A stretch of DNA of 64,000 nt from positions 1 to 64,000 of the forward strand of contig NZ_JASNNW010000012.1 in the NCBI RefSeq assembly GCF_030165005.1. Reading direction: 5' to 3'. The position numbers and the translations under genes are program-made. Shown piece after piece: positions 55,028 to 63,758 of this stretch. The first letter of the stretch is position 1, and each line of letters starts with the position of its first letter. The notes under the pieces were generated by a model. The model saw only the letters and a list, made by a program, of their open reading frames with translations, was not told the origin of the DNA and ran no database searches. Origin of the DNA: Blastococcus capsensis (lineage in GTDB: Bacteria > Actinomycetota > Actinomycetes > Mycobacteriales > Geodermatophilaceae).

Positions 55028-56296
55028 ATGGCCGACCTCACCCCCGTCGAGGCCCGGGTGCTCTCCGCCGTCGACGAGCAGTGGGCGGTCGACCGGCTAT
55101 GCGCCCTGATCGCCGTCCCCTCGGTCGGCGGCACGCCCGCTGAGAGCGAGGCGCAGCACCTGCTCGGCGACTGGCTCGAGGAGCTCGGCTGCGACGTCGA
55201 CCGCTGGCCGATCGACCTCGTCGAGGCATCCGCAGCTCCGGACGCCCCGGGCCAGGAGGTCGTGCGCACCGAGGCGTGGGGCGTCGTGGGCACGGTGGGT
55301 GGCGAGGGCCGGCCGGCCCTGGTGCTGTCCGGGCACACCGACGTCGTCCCGCCCGGTGACCCCGGCCTGTGGGCCGGCGACCCCTTCGTGCCCCGGATCG
55401 TCGACGGCGCGGTGCACGGGCGCGGCGCCTGCGACATGAAGGCCGGCGTCGTCGCCTCGCTGGCCGCGGTGCACGCCCTGCGGACGGCGGGGGTGCGCCT
55501 GGCCCGGCCGCTGGCGGTGCACGGTGTCGTCGGCGAGGAGGACGGCGGGCTCGGCGCGTGGGCCACCCTGCGCCGCGGGCACACCGGCGACGCGTGCGTC
55601 GTCCCCGAGCCCACCGAACAGGCCGTCGTCACCGCCGCCGCCGGGGCGCTCACCTTCCGGCTGGAGGTCACCGGGCACGCCGCGCACGCCGCCATGCGCG
55701 ACCGCGGGGTCAGCGCGATCGAGCTGTTCGCCCACGTCCACGCCGAGCTGCTCGCGTTCGAGGCGGACCGGCAGCGGGACGCTGATCCGCGCTTCGGCGA
55801 TGCCCGCTTCCCCTACGGCCTCAGCATCGGCCGGGTGCAGGCCGGCGACTGGGCGAGCTCGGTGCCCGACCGGCTGGTGGCCGAAGGCCGGTACGGAGTC
55901 CGCGTCGGCGAGCCCGTCGAGACGGCGAAGGCGGCGCTCGAGACGCGGCTGGCCGACGTCTCCGCCGGGCACCCCTGGCTGGCCGGACGCCCGGTGCGGC
56001 TGACGTGGACCGGCGGGGCCTTCGCCAGCGGTCAGCTGCCGACCGGGCACCGGTTGCTGGACGACGTCCGTGCCGCCGTCGCCGACGCCGGCGGTGGGCT
56101 GCCACCCGAGCGGGCGGTCGCCGCGGGCACCGACCTGCGGCTGTACGCCGCGGCCGGGATCCCCACGCTGCACTACGGCCCGGGCGACCTGCACCTCGCC
56201 CACGGCCCGCTCGAGTCGGTGCCGGTGGCCGAGGTGGTCACCGCCGCCCGCGCCCTCGCCCTGCTCGCACTGCGCAGCTGCGGGGCGGCGCGATGA
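55028..56296 (+). CDS. M20-family metallopeptidase (ArgE/DapE-like)
   Basis: 422 residues. Zinc ligands and catalytic residues: VLSGHTDVVPPGDPGLW (His and Asp), GRGACDMKAGVVASLAAV (bridging Asp), HGVVGEEDGGLGAW (catalytic Glu pair), VVPEPTEQAV (Glu/Asp ligand position), and the C-terminal YGPGDLHLAHGPLESV (last His). The dimerisation domain is seen from LTFRLEVTGHAAHAAMRDRG. Probably an acetylornithine deacetylase/succinyl-diaminopimelate desuccinylase-like aminoacylase of unknown specificity. ATG 55028 looks leaderless (CAGACT, 7 nt). Overlaps the HD gene by ATGA. Confidence 0.93.
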   Translation: MADLTPVEARVLSAVDEQWAVDRLCALIAVPSVGGTPAESEAQHLLGDWLEELGCDVDRWPIDLVEASAAPDAPGQEVVRTEAWGVVGTVGGEGRPALVLSGHTDVVPPGDPGLWAGDPFVPRIVDGAVHGRGACDMKAGVVASLAAVHALRTAGVRLARPLAVHGVVGEEDGGLGAWATLRRGHTGDACVVPEPTEQAVVTAAAGALTFRLEVTGHAAHAAMRDRGVSAIELFAHVHAELLAFEADRQRDADPRFGDARFPYGLSIGRVQAGDWASSVPDRLVAEGRYGVRVGEPVETAKAALETRLADVSAGHPWLAGRPVRLTWTGGAFASGQLPTGHRLLDDVRAAVADAGGGLPPERAVAAGTDLRLYAAAGIPTLHYGPGDLHLAHGPLESVPVAEVVTAARALALLALRSCGAAR

Positions 56297-56949
56297 GCGG
56301 CCCGGTCGGCTCCGACGCCTGGGCGGCGCTGGCCGGCGACTCCCCCACCTCGCGGACCGAGTGGGCCGCCGTCGTCGCCGCCTGGAGCGAGCCGCACCGG
56401 CGCTACCACGACCTGGCGCACCTGGCCGCCGTGCTCGGGCTGCTCGACGGGTTGACCGCCGACGTCCCGGATCCGGACGCCGTGCGGCTGGCCGCCTGGT
56501 ACCACGACGTCGTCTACGACCCGCAGCGCCCGGACAACGAGGAGGTCAGCGCCGCTCGCGCGCAGGCGGGGCTTCGCGGGCTGGTGCCCGACGAGCGGGT
56601 GGCCGAGGTGGTGCGGCTGGTCCGGCTCACCGCCGGGCACGACCCCGAGCCCGCGGACGGGAACGGCGCGGCGCTGTGCGACGCGGACCTCGCGGTGCTG
56701 GCCGGACCGCCGCAGGTCTACGCCGGCTACGCGTCGGCGGTCCGCGCCGAGTACGGGCACCTCCCCGACGAGGAGTTCACCGCCGGGCGGACCGCCGTCC
56801 TGGAGCGGCTGCTCGCCCTTCCCCGGCTCTACCGGCTGCCCGCCACCAGGGAGTGGGAGCCCCTCGCGCGCGCCAACCTGGCCGCCGAGCTCACCCTGCT
56901 GCGGTCGCGCGCTTCCGCCGGCGGAGCCCCGCCGCCAGCAGGCGGCTGA
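56293..56949 (+). CDS. HD-domain-like predicted metal-dependent phosphohydrolase
   Basis: 218 residues. Metal-binding pattern of the HD superfamily: RYHDLAHLAAVLGLLDGL (first His, then HDxxH-like), VRLAAWYHDVVYDPQRPDNE (His-Asp), then CDADLAVLAGPPQVYAGYAS (last Asp). This matches actinobacterial proteins of the predicted HD-type hydrolase group; the substrate is unknown. Start ATG 56293, in a 4-bp ATGA overlap with the M20 gene, so translation is coupled. The last 59 bp overlap the convergent DUF4031 gene. Confidence 0.88.
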   Translation: MSGPVGSDAWAALAGDSPTSRTEWAAVVAAWSEPHRRYHDLAHLAAVLGLLDGLTADVPDPDAVRLAAWYHDVVYDPQRPDNEEVSAARAQAGLRGLVPDERVAEVVRLVRLTAGHDPEPADGNGAALCDADLAVLAGPPQVYAGYASAVRAEYGHLPDEEFTAGRTAVLERLLALPRLYRLPATREWEPLARANLAAELTLLRSRASAGGAPPPAGG

Positions 56950-57166
56950 GCAGCTCCCGGGCACCCACCGGCTCCGCCCCGGCAGCGACGGCGACGGCGT
57001 AGAGGTCCTCGGGGACGTCGTAGTGGTCGCCCTGGAACGCCCGGCGCGGGATGCCGAGCTCGGCCGCGACGAAGGCGTGCAGCTCGTCGTAGCTGACGTC
57101 GCTCACCAGGTGCGACCAGCGGCGCCCCCGCCACGGCCACACCGGGGAGTCGATCAGGACGGCCAC
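56891..57166 (-). CDS. DUF4031 family protein
   Basis: 91 residues. Matches DUF4031: MAVLIDSPVWPWRGRRWSHL, SDVSYDELHAFVAAELGIP, FQGDHYDVPEDLYAVAVAAG, GARELLSRLLAAGLRRRKR. Small soluble protein, function unknown. GTG 57166 with CAGACT 7 nt upstream (leaderless). The 3' end overlaps the HD gene by 59 bp on the opposite strand, so the Arg-rich C-terminus is constrained by both genes. It is divergent from the Gfo/Idh gene across 38 bp. Confidence 0.88.
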   Translation of the reverse strand: MAVLIDSPVWPWRGRRWSHLVSDVSYDELHAFVAAELGIPRRAFQGDHYDVPEDLYAVAVAAGAEPVGARELLSRLLAAGLRRRKRATAAG

Positions 57167-57204
57167 GGGGAGCAGTCTGCCGTGCCCGGGCTAGCGTCTG
57201 CCCG
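57167..57204. promoter_or_regulatory. Divergent leaderless promoters, DUF4031 and Gfo/Idh genes
   Basis: Minus strand: CAGACT, 7 nt, GTG 57166. Plus strand: TAGCGT (57192-57197), 7 nt, GTG 57205. The whole 38-bp gap is taken up by these two elements. Confidence 0.45.
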
Positions 57205-58200
57205 GTGAGCAGGGAGATCCGCTGGGGCGTCGTCGGGCCGGGCCGCATCGCCGAGAACGTGGTGCGCGACTTCGCCGTCGTCCCCGATGCACGCGCGGTG
57301 GCCGTCGCATCGCGCTCGCAGCAGCGGGCCGACACCTTCGCCGCCCGCCACGGGCTGGAGCGGGCCTACGGGTCCTACGCCGAGATCATCGCCGACCCCG
57401 ACGTGGACGTCCTCTACGTCGCCACCCCGCACCCGCAGCACCACGCGATCGCGCTGGCCGCCCTGCGGGCGGGCAAGGCGCTGCTGGTGGAGAAGGCGTT
57501 CACCGCCACCACGGCCGGCGCCGCGGAGGTGGTCGACACCGCACGGCACACCGGGATCTTCGTGATGGAGGCGATGTGGACCCGGTTCCAGCCGGCCGTC
57601 GTCGCCGTCCGGGAGCTGGTCGCCGACGGCGCCATCGGCGAGGTGCGGTCGGTGCAGGCCGACCTCGGGATCGCCCGCGAGTACGACCCGCTGGACCGGC
57701 TGTTCGCCATGGAGCTCGGCGGCGGCGCGCTGCTCGATCTGGGGGTGTACGTCGTGTCGTTCGCCCAGATGCTGCTCGGCACGCCCGAGCGGGTGGTCGC
57801 CGCGGGTTCGCTGCTCCCCTCCGGGGCCGACGCCGACGCCGCGCTGCTGCTCGACTTCGGGAACGGCCGCACGGCGACGCTCGCCACCTCGCTGCGCACC
57901 GCCCTGCCCGGCCAGGCCCGCGTGTTCGGCACGACCGGCTGGATCGACGTCCTCCCCCGCTTCCACCACCCCGACACGATCGTGCTGCACCGCGCCGGCG
58001 CCGAGCCCGAGACGATCACCCGCCCACAGACCGGCGCGGGATACGCGCACGAGCTGATCGAGGTCACCGAGTGCCTGCGCGCCGGGCGGACCGAGAGCGC
58101 CGTCATGCCGCTGGCCGACACGCTCGTCGTGCAGGACGCGCTCGGGCAGGCGGCCGACCAGCTCGGCGTCCGGCACGCCGAGGCGCTCGACGCCCTGTGA
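57205..58200 (+). CDS. Gfo/Idh/MocA-family oxidoreductase
   Basis: 331 residues. N-terminal Rossmann fold IRWGVVGPGRIAENVVRDFA. Then VLYVATPHPQHHAIALAALR and GKALLVEKAFTATTAGAAEV with the EK-P-like catalytic lysine segment (EKAF, where EKP is usual). The C-terminal substrate domain includes GGGALLDLGVYVVSFAQMLL with the family G-x-DLGVY signature. It is an NAD(P)-dependent sugar or dihydrodiol dehydrogenase-like enzyme of unknown substrate. GTG 57205 is leaderless by pattern. Coupled by GTGA to the next gene. Confidence 0.92.
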   Translation: MSREIRWGVVGPGRIAENVVRDFAVVPDARAVAVASRSQQRADTFAARHGLERAYGSYAEIIADPDVDVLYVATPHPQHHAIALAALRAGKALLVEKAFTATTAGAAEVVDTARHTGIFVMEAMWTRFQPAVVAVRELVADGAIGEVRSVQADLGIAREYDPLDRLFAMELGGGALLDLGVYVVSFAQMLLGTPERVVAAGSLLPSGADADAALLLDFGNGRTATLATSLRTALPGQARVFGTTGWIDVLPRFHHPDTIVLHRAGAEPETITRPQTGAGYAHELIEVTECLRAGRTESAVMPLADTLVVQDALGQAADQLGVRHAEALDAL

Positions 58201-59024
58201 TCGTCGTGACCGCCGCCGGCGGGGCCACCGGAACCGCCGTCGTCCGCGCGCTGCTGTCGGGGGGTGAGCAGGTCCGCGCGGTCGTCCCGTCGCGCCGACC
58301 ACGCCCCCAGCTGGACGGGCTCGGCGCCGAGGTCGTCGCCGGGGACCTGACCGGCGATCTCTCCGACGCGTTCGCCGGCGCGGACGGCCTGTACCTCATC
58401 TGGCCGAACTTCGACCCGTCGGAAGCCACGGGGGCGCCCGCCGTGCTGACCGCCGCCGCCCGGGCCGGGGTGCGCCGGCTGGTCTACCACTCGGTGCTCC
58501 GGCCCCAGGCCCGAGCGATGCCGCACCACGCGGCGAAGGACCGCGTCGAGGAGGCGCTCGACGGCGCGGTCGTGGGGACGGCGGCGCGGTGGCGGGTGCT
58601 GCAGCCCTGCGCCTACGCCGACAACCTCGACGGGCAGCTGGCGGAAGCGGTGGACGGCGGCGAGCTGCGCAGCCCGTGGGGCCTGGAGCAGGCGCAGTCC
58701 TTCGTCGACCTGTACGACGTCGCCGAGGCCGCCGCGGTGCTGCTCACCACGGACGGCCTGGACAGCGGCACCTTCGAGGCCGTGGGTCCCGAGGAGCTGA
58801 CCGCACCCGACGTCGCCGCGCTGCTGTCCGCCCGCTCCGGGCGCCCGGTCACCGCCGTCGACGTCCGGGTCGACGACGACGGGGCCTACGCCGGTCGCTG
58901 CCGGACCACGATGTTCGACTGGTACCGCGTGAACGGGTTCACCGGCAGCCCGCGCGTGCTCACCGACCTGCTCGGACGGTCGCCGCGCACGTTCGCCGAG
59001 CGCCTCGCCCTCCCGTCCGGGTAG
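58197..59024 (+). CDS. NmrA-like NAD(P)-binding protein
   Basis: 275 residues, atypical short-chain dehydrogenase. N-terminal VIVVTAAGGATGTAVVRALL (GxxGxxG nucleotide site), VRAVVPSRRP, GAEVVAGDLTGDLSDAFAGA and LYLIWPNFDP. The middle part is VRRLVYHSVLRPQARAMPHH and WRVLQPCAYADNLDGQL. C-terminal FVDLYDVAEAAAVLLTTDGL and FEAVGPEELTAPDVAALL. No YxxxK catalytic pair is seen, as in NmrA/HSCARG sensors or quinone reductase-like relatives. The start GTG 58197 overlaps the previous stop as GTGA. Probably co-expressed with the Gfo/Idh enzyme. Confidence 0.88.
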   Translation: MIVVTAAGGATGTAVVRALLSGGEQVRAVVPSRRPRPQLDGLGAEVVAGDLTGDLSDAFAGADGLYLIWPNFDPSEATGAPAVLTAAARAGVRRLVYHSVLRPQARAMPHHAAKDRVEEALDGAVVGTAARWRVLQPCAYADNLDGQLAEAVDGGELRSPWGLEQAQSFVDLYDVAEAAAVLLTTDGLDSGTFEAVGPEELTAPDVAALLSARSGRPVTAVDVRVDDDGAYAGRCRTTMFDWYRVNGFTGSPRVLTDLLGRSPRTFAERLALPSG

Positions 59025-59131
59025 TTCCCGTCCGGGTGAATCCGCCTGGACGGCTACAGCCGGACCCGCCCGATGCCGATACCCCTTCGAACCGCCGCGT
59101 CCGCGGTCCCCGTTCGGAAGGAGCTCCACCC

Positions 59132-59767
59132 ATGGCACTGCTCGAAGGACTCGCCGTCGTCGTCGCCAAGATCGCCGGTGCCGGCACCGCGGCGCAGGTG
59201 GCCACCGGCCTGGGCATCGCGGCCGCCGGCGTGACCGGCGCCGGTGCGGCCGGTGCGCTGCCGGCCCCGGTGCAGGACGCCGTCGCGTCCGCCGTGGAGA
59301 CGGTGACGCCGTTCGAACTGCCCGAGTCCGATGACTCCACGGGCGGGGACCTGTCGTCCGACGACACCACCGAGGTGGAGGCCGTCGAGACCGAGGAGGC
59401 CACGGAGGACGCCACCGAGGAGGCGACCGAAGAGGCGACCGAGGACGGCGCCGACGACACCGACCTCCGCGGCCTGGACAACGCCATCGCGCACGCCGAC
59501 GAGCACGCCCAGGAGGCGCTGGAGGCGGCGAAGGAGCGCAAGGCGGCCCATGACGCGGAGAAGGCCGCCCGGGACGCCGTCAAGGAGACCGAGAAGGCCG
59601 CGCGGGAGGCGGCCGAGGAGGCACGCGAGGCAGCCGAGGAGGCAGCCGAAGAGGCACGCGAGGCAGCGGAGGAGGCGGCCGAGCAGGTCCGGGAGGACGC
59701 CGAGGAGGCCGCCCAGCAGGCCCGCGAGAACGCCGAGCGCGCCGGCGGGAAGCCCGGGGACGACTGA
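59132..59767 (+). CDS. Low-complexity Ala/Glu-rich coiled-coil protein
   Basis: 211 residues, family not recognised. Hydrophobic, Gly/Ala-rich N-terminus (LLEGLAVVVAKIAGAGTAAQ and LGIAAAGVTGAGAAGALPAP, ~residues 3-48). An acidic spacer has ATEDATEEATEEATED repeats (~70-105). A long charged helix follows with heptad-like AREAAEEAREAAEEAAEEA repeats (~125-205), expected to form a coiled coil. ATG 59132 has AAGGAG 8-9 nt upstream. Similar N-termini occur in small actinobacterial proteins of unknown role. The repeats may vary in number between strains. Confidence 0.7.
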   Translation: MALLEGLAVVVAKIAGAGTAAQVATGLGIAAAGVTGAGAAGALPAPVQDAVASAVETVTPFELPESDDSTGGDLSSDDTTEVEAVETEEATEDATEEATEEATEDGADDTDLRGLDNAIAHADEHAQEALEAAKERKAAHDAEKAARDAVKETEKAAREAAEEAREAAEEAAEEAREAAEEAAEQVREDAEEAAQQARENAERAGGKPGDD

Positions 59768-59814
59768 CCGCCGCGAGGCCGGGCTCCCCGCTGGGGATCC
59801 CGGCCGCCGCCGCG

Positions 59815-60597
59815 TCAGGCAGTCGCCCAGGCCAGCCCGGTCGCCTGGTCGGCCGTGGGTACGCGGGTCGGGGTCCCCCCGGCCCGGCGGACCGCCTCGG
59901 CGAAGACCACCGAATCGATGACCGCGTTGCAGCCGGGGTCGTTGTTGAAGTACACGAGCACATCGTCGTCGCCGTAGGCCGCGGCGATCCGGTCGGCCCA
60001 CAGCTGCAGCGTCTGCGGTCGGTAGCCCCAGCTCTCGAACCCGTGGTGCAAGCGCAGGTAGCCCCAGCCGGTGGTGCGCCACAGCGGTGCGACCGGCTGC
60101 TCGTCCCGATCGGCCCAGCACAGCGCCGCGCCGTAGCGCTCCAGCAGCGCGCGCACCTCGTCGGTCCACCACGACTCGTGCCGCGGCTCCACGGCCACCC
60201 GGGTGCCGACGGGGAACTGCGCGAGGCACTCGCGGAGCAGGTCCGGGTCGGCCTTCAGCGTGGGCGGCAGCTGCAGCAGGATCGTGTCGAGCTTGTGCTC
60301 CAGGCCCGCGGCCCTGCCCACCAGCCGCGCGACCGGCTCCTCGGGTTCGCGCAGCCGCTTGATGTGGGTGAGGAAGCGGCTGGCCTTGACCGCCCACCGG
60401 AAGTCCGGTGGCGTGCGCTCCCGCCACTTCACGAACGTCTCGTGCTCGGGCAGCCGGTAGAAGGCGTTGTTGCTCTCGACGGTGGCGAAGTGCTGGACGT
60501 AGTGCTCCAGCCACAGCCGCTGCGGGAGCTTCGGCGGGTAGAAGGCGCCGCGCCAGTCTCGGTACTGCCAGCCCGAGGTCCCGATGATCACAGCCAC
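59815..60597 (-). CDS. DUF72 family protein (YecE-like TIM barrel)
   Basis: 260 residues. Signature segments of DUF72: IIGTSGWQYRDWRGAFYPPK at the N-terminus, FATVESNNAFYRLPEHETF, FRWAVKASRFLTHIKRLREP, LLQLPPTLKADPDLLRECLA, VAVEPRHESWW, WGYLRLHH and VYFNNDPGCNAVIDS. It is a conserved TIM-barrel protein of unknown function. The start is GTG 60597 (or GTG 60591, two codons later). It is divergent from the truncated VOC gene across 55 bp. No ribosome site is clear. Confidence 0.92.
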   Translation of the reverse strand: MAVIIGTSGWQYRDWRGAFYPPKLPQRLWLEHYVQHFATVESNNAFYRLPEHETFVKWRERTPPDFRWAVKASRFLTHIKRLREPEEPVARLVGRAAGLEHKLDTILLQLPPTLKADPDLLRECLAQFPVGTRVAVEPRHESWWTDEVRALLERYGAALCWADRDEQPVAPLWRTTGWGYLRLHHGFESWGYRPQTLQLWADRIAAAYGDDDVLVYFNNDPGCNAVIDSVVFAEAVRRAGGTPTRVPTADQATGLAWATA

Positions 60598-60652
60598 GCC
60601 GGTGATCGTTCCCCGGGTGCGGCCGGCTCGCCTCCTGTGCTGAGCTGATCGG

Positions 60653-60787
60653 GTGACCGCTCCGGCCCGCTTCAAGGACCTCTGCCTCGACGCCCGCGAC
60701 CACCAGGCCCTCGCCGACTGGTGGTGCGCCGCCATCGGCTACACCCGCGGCGAGTGCGACGAAGTCGTGGCCATCAGCATCGGATGA
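60653..60787 (+). pseudogene. Truncated VOC/glyoxalase-like gene, N-terminal fragment
   Basis: An open frame of 44 codons from GTG 60653. The first 32 residues (TAPARFKDLCLDARDHQALA, then DWWCAAIGYTR) look like the start of an actinobacterial glyoxalase-like (VOC) protein of ~120-240 residues. After ...YTR the sequence passes into the left arm of a 20-bp inverted repeat and ends at TGA in its loop. The rest of the gene is not found nearby. It has probably been broken by the rearrangement that left the group II intron fragment. Confidence 0.6.
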
Positions 60788-61098
60788 CCACGACTTCGTC
60801 GCACTCGGTGGCGACAGCCCCCAAGGATCGGGTGCTCTCCGAAGCACTGAAGGCGGAGGTCGTCCCAGTAGGCGTTGGGCATCGCACGTTGGAGGGGAGC
60901 GGACCCGGCGATCCGCCAGACGCCCTTGCGAGAGCTACCCCACTCGTGGGCGTCACGGCGTTTCATGCCAAGCGCGATCAAGTTCCGCACGCGTGTTCTG
61001 GGCCGCTTCCATTCCTTCCAGCGCATCGCCCGCAGCCGTCTGCGCACCCACTCGTCCAGATCCCGGAACCGACGAGGGGCGGTAGCCCACTCACCTGA
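60739..61098 (-). pseudogene. Group II intron maturase, C-terminal fragment
   Basis: The minus-strand frame reads SGEWATAPRRFRDLDEWVRR, then RRLRAMRWKEWKRPRTRVRN, then DAHEWGSSRKGVWRIAGSAP and AMPNAYWDDLRLQCF. This is the C-terminal maturase (X/GIIM) region of group II intron reverse transcriptases (compare the usual LDEWIRRRLR-WKQWKR pattern). No reverse-transcriptase motifs (such as YADD) precede it. The upstream sequence is intron leader RNA, so roughly 900 bp of coding sequence are missing. Downstream the frame runs into the 20-bp inverted repeat and stops. Not functional. Confidence 0.85.
60751..60807. repeat. Perfect 20-bp inverted repeat (hairpin)
   Basis: 60751-60770 and 60788-60807 are exact reverse complements, with a 17-nt loop whose CATC/GATG ends can add 4 more pairs after one mismatch. 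The left arm starts where VOC homology ends. There is no U-tract. It may be the fused ends of a deleted element, a bidirectional terminator or a cruciform-forming junction. Confidence 0.7.
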
Positions 61099-61492
61099 CG
61101 TTCGACCCTTCCCGGCTGTTCCGTTCCCCGACCGGTACTACGGCCTCTGCTGACTCCTGCCCGGTCAGCCGCCACCTTCCAGCAACGACCGTCACCGGCA
61201 ACCCTCACCGCTGACACCCGAACAGGCCTCCCCGGATAAGAACGACTGATGTCCCTCTACCGCCGCCGCGTCTACACCCCGGCCCTGTTGGTGGTGACGG
61301 GCTTCGTCATGGCGTGCTGACTCACCCAGACCGGACCGCCTCATACGCGGTTGGTGTTCCTCGGTGCAGAGGTCTCGCCTCGGGCTTCCTCCCGACCTCA
61401 CGATGACGCCGTCGCCTCCGGCTCGGGGTTGGCACCACCGCCTCCCCCAGGGGACTTCCACCCCCAATCGATCGCCCATGCCAGGCGTACAC
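60830..61492 (-). mobile_element. Decayed class C (IIC) group II intron
   Basis: The minus strand from 61492 begins GTGTACGCCTGGCATGGGCG and soon has GGGGGTGGAAGTCCCC, the normal 5' end of a bacterial group II intron. Further pieces match what I recall of the Oceanobacillus iheyensis IIC intron: GAGGAACACCAACCGCGTATGAGG (positions 61362 down to 61339), TTCTTATCCGGGGAGGCCTG (61243-61224) and GCAGAGGCCGTAGTA (61150-61136). Then follows only the maturase C-terminus. No domain V (GAGCC...GGTTC type) or VI is seen, so splicing competence is lost. The 5' end lies 2 nt beyond the groEL terminator hairpin, as expected for IIC introns, which insert downstream of terminators. Confidence 0.85.
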
Positions 61493-61493
61493 G

Positions 61494-61534
61494 CCGCCAG
61501 GGGCGGCCCCGCGATGCGGGACCGCCCCTGGCGG
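61494..61534 (-). terminator. groEL terminator hairpin
   Basis: An 18-bp stem with one internal mismatch and a 3-nt loop (CCGCCAGGGGCGG pairing with CCGCCCCTGGCGG, then CCCGC/GCGGG). It lies 28 bp after the groEL stop codon. The U-tract that would normally follow is replaced by the intron 5' end. Confidence 0.85.
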
Positions 61535-61561
61535 GCAGTGCTGGTGCCTAGGTGGTCGGAC

Positions 61562-63289
<1,728 letters not shown>

Positions 63290-63306
63290 TCACCGTTCCG
63301 ACCTGA

Positions 63307-63333
63307 TTGGCACTCAGGAGCCCCGAGTGCCAG
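63307..63333. promoter_or_regulatory. CIRCE operator 1 (HrcA-binding site)
   Basis: TTGGCACTC, 9 nt, GAGTGCCAG: the CIRCE inverted repeat (consensus TTAGCACTC-N9-GAGTGCTAA) with the exact 9-nt spacer, 120 bp upstream of the groEL start. HrcA represses chaperonin genes through this element (established for the family). Confidence 0.92.
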
Positions 63334-63341
63334 AAACGAGT

Positions 63342-63368
63342 TTGGCACTCGACCCCGGCGAGTGCAAG
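63342..63368. promoter_or_regulatory. CIRCE operator 2 (HrcA-binding site)
   Basis: TTGGCACTC, 9 nt, GAGTGCAAG. A second copy, starting 35 bp from the first, so two HrcA dimers could bind in tandem over the groEL promoter. Confidence 0.9.
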
Positions 63369-63411
63369 AAGTGGGGGGTCACGAGCCACTCGTTCCGGCC
63401 CCCCGGCCCCC

Positions 63412-63473
63412 CGGCATAGGAGGCTTTACCTACGGATGCGGCCCCGGATCCACAGGCAAAGCCTCCTATGCCG
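63412..63473. repeat. 16-bp inverted repeat between groEL operators and cspA terminator
   Basis: GGCATAGGAGGCTTT (63413-63427) pairs exactly with AAAGCCTCCTATGCC (63458-63472), plus one outer C-G pair, and three more pairs (CCT/AGG) inside after a mismatch. The 30-nt middle is GC-rich. It does not end in a U-tract and is separate from the hairpin that follows cspA. Function unknown. Confidence 0.65.
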
Positions 63474-63504
63474 CCAGAGGCGCAAGCGGGTCCCGGACGA
63501 GCGA

Positions 63505-63538
63505 AGGGCCCGGTCCCCCTCTCGGGGAACCGGGCCCT
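63505..63538 (-). terminator. cspA terminator hairpin
   Basis: 14-bp stem with one mismatch and a 4-nt loop (AGGGCCCGGT/ACCGGGCCCT outside, CCCC/GGGG inside), 19 bp after the cspA stop on the minus strand. No U-tract, as is common in GC-rich actinobacteria. Confidence 0.75.
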
Positions 63539-63557
63539 CAGTGCTTCTGGTACCGGC

Positions 63558-63758
63558 TCAGGAGGCGGTGACCGCGTCGGCCTGCGGGCCCTTGGCGCCC
63601 TGGACGACCTCGAAGCTGACCCGCTGGCCCTCTTCGAGGCTCTTGTACCCGTCCATCTGGATGGCCGAGTAGTGGACGAAGACGTCCTGGCCGCCGTCGA
63701 CGGCGATGAAGCCGAAGCCCTTCTCGGCGTTGAACCACTTCACGGTGCCCTGTGCCAC
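63558..63758 (-). CDS. cspA: Cold-shock protein CspA
   Basis: 66 residues, the single OB-fold cold-shock domain. RNP1 KGFGFIAV and RNP2 VFVHYSAI follow [14 protein letters not shown]; the C-terminal half is [20 protein letters not shown]. It binds single-stranded RNA/DNA and acts as an RNA chaperone. GTG 63758 (VAQGTV) has GGGAG 7 nt upstream, which fixes the start; in-frame codons upstream are not conserved-looking. A long leader is likely, as for many cspA genes. It is related to the CSD part of 34185-34577, which has an extra tail. Confidence 0.95.
   Translation of the reverse strand: MAQGTVKWFNAEKGFGFIAVDGGQDVFVHYSAIQMDGYKSLEEGQRVSFEVVQGAKGPQADAVTAS

Noticed and set aside
60751..60807. 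A third CIRCE element, because of GAGTGC and GCACTC
   Set aside because: The half-sites are in the reverse order to CIRCE and are part of a longer unrelated palindrome.
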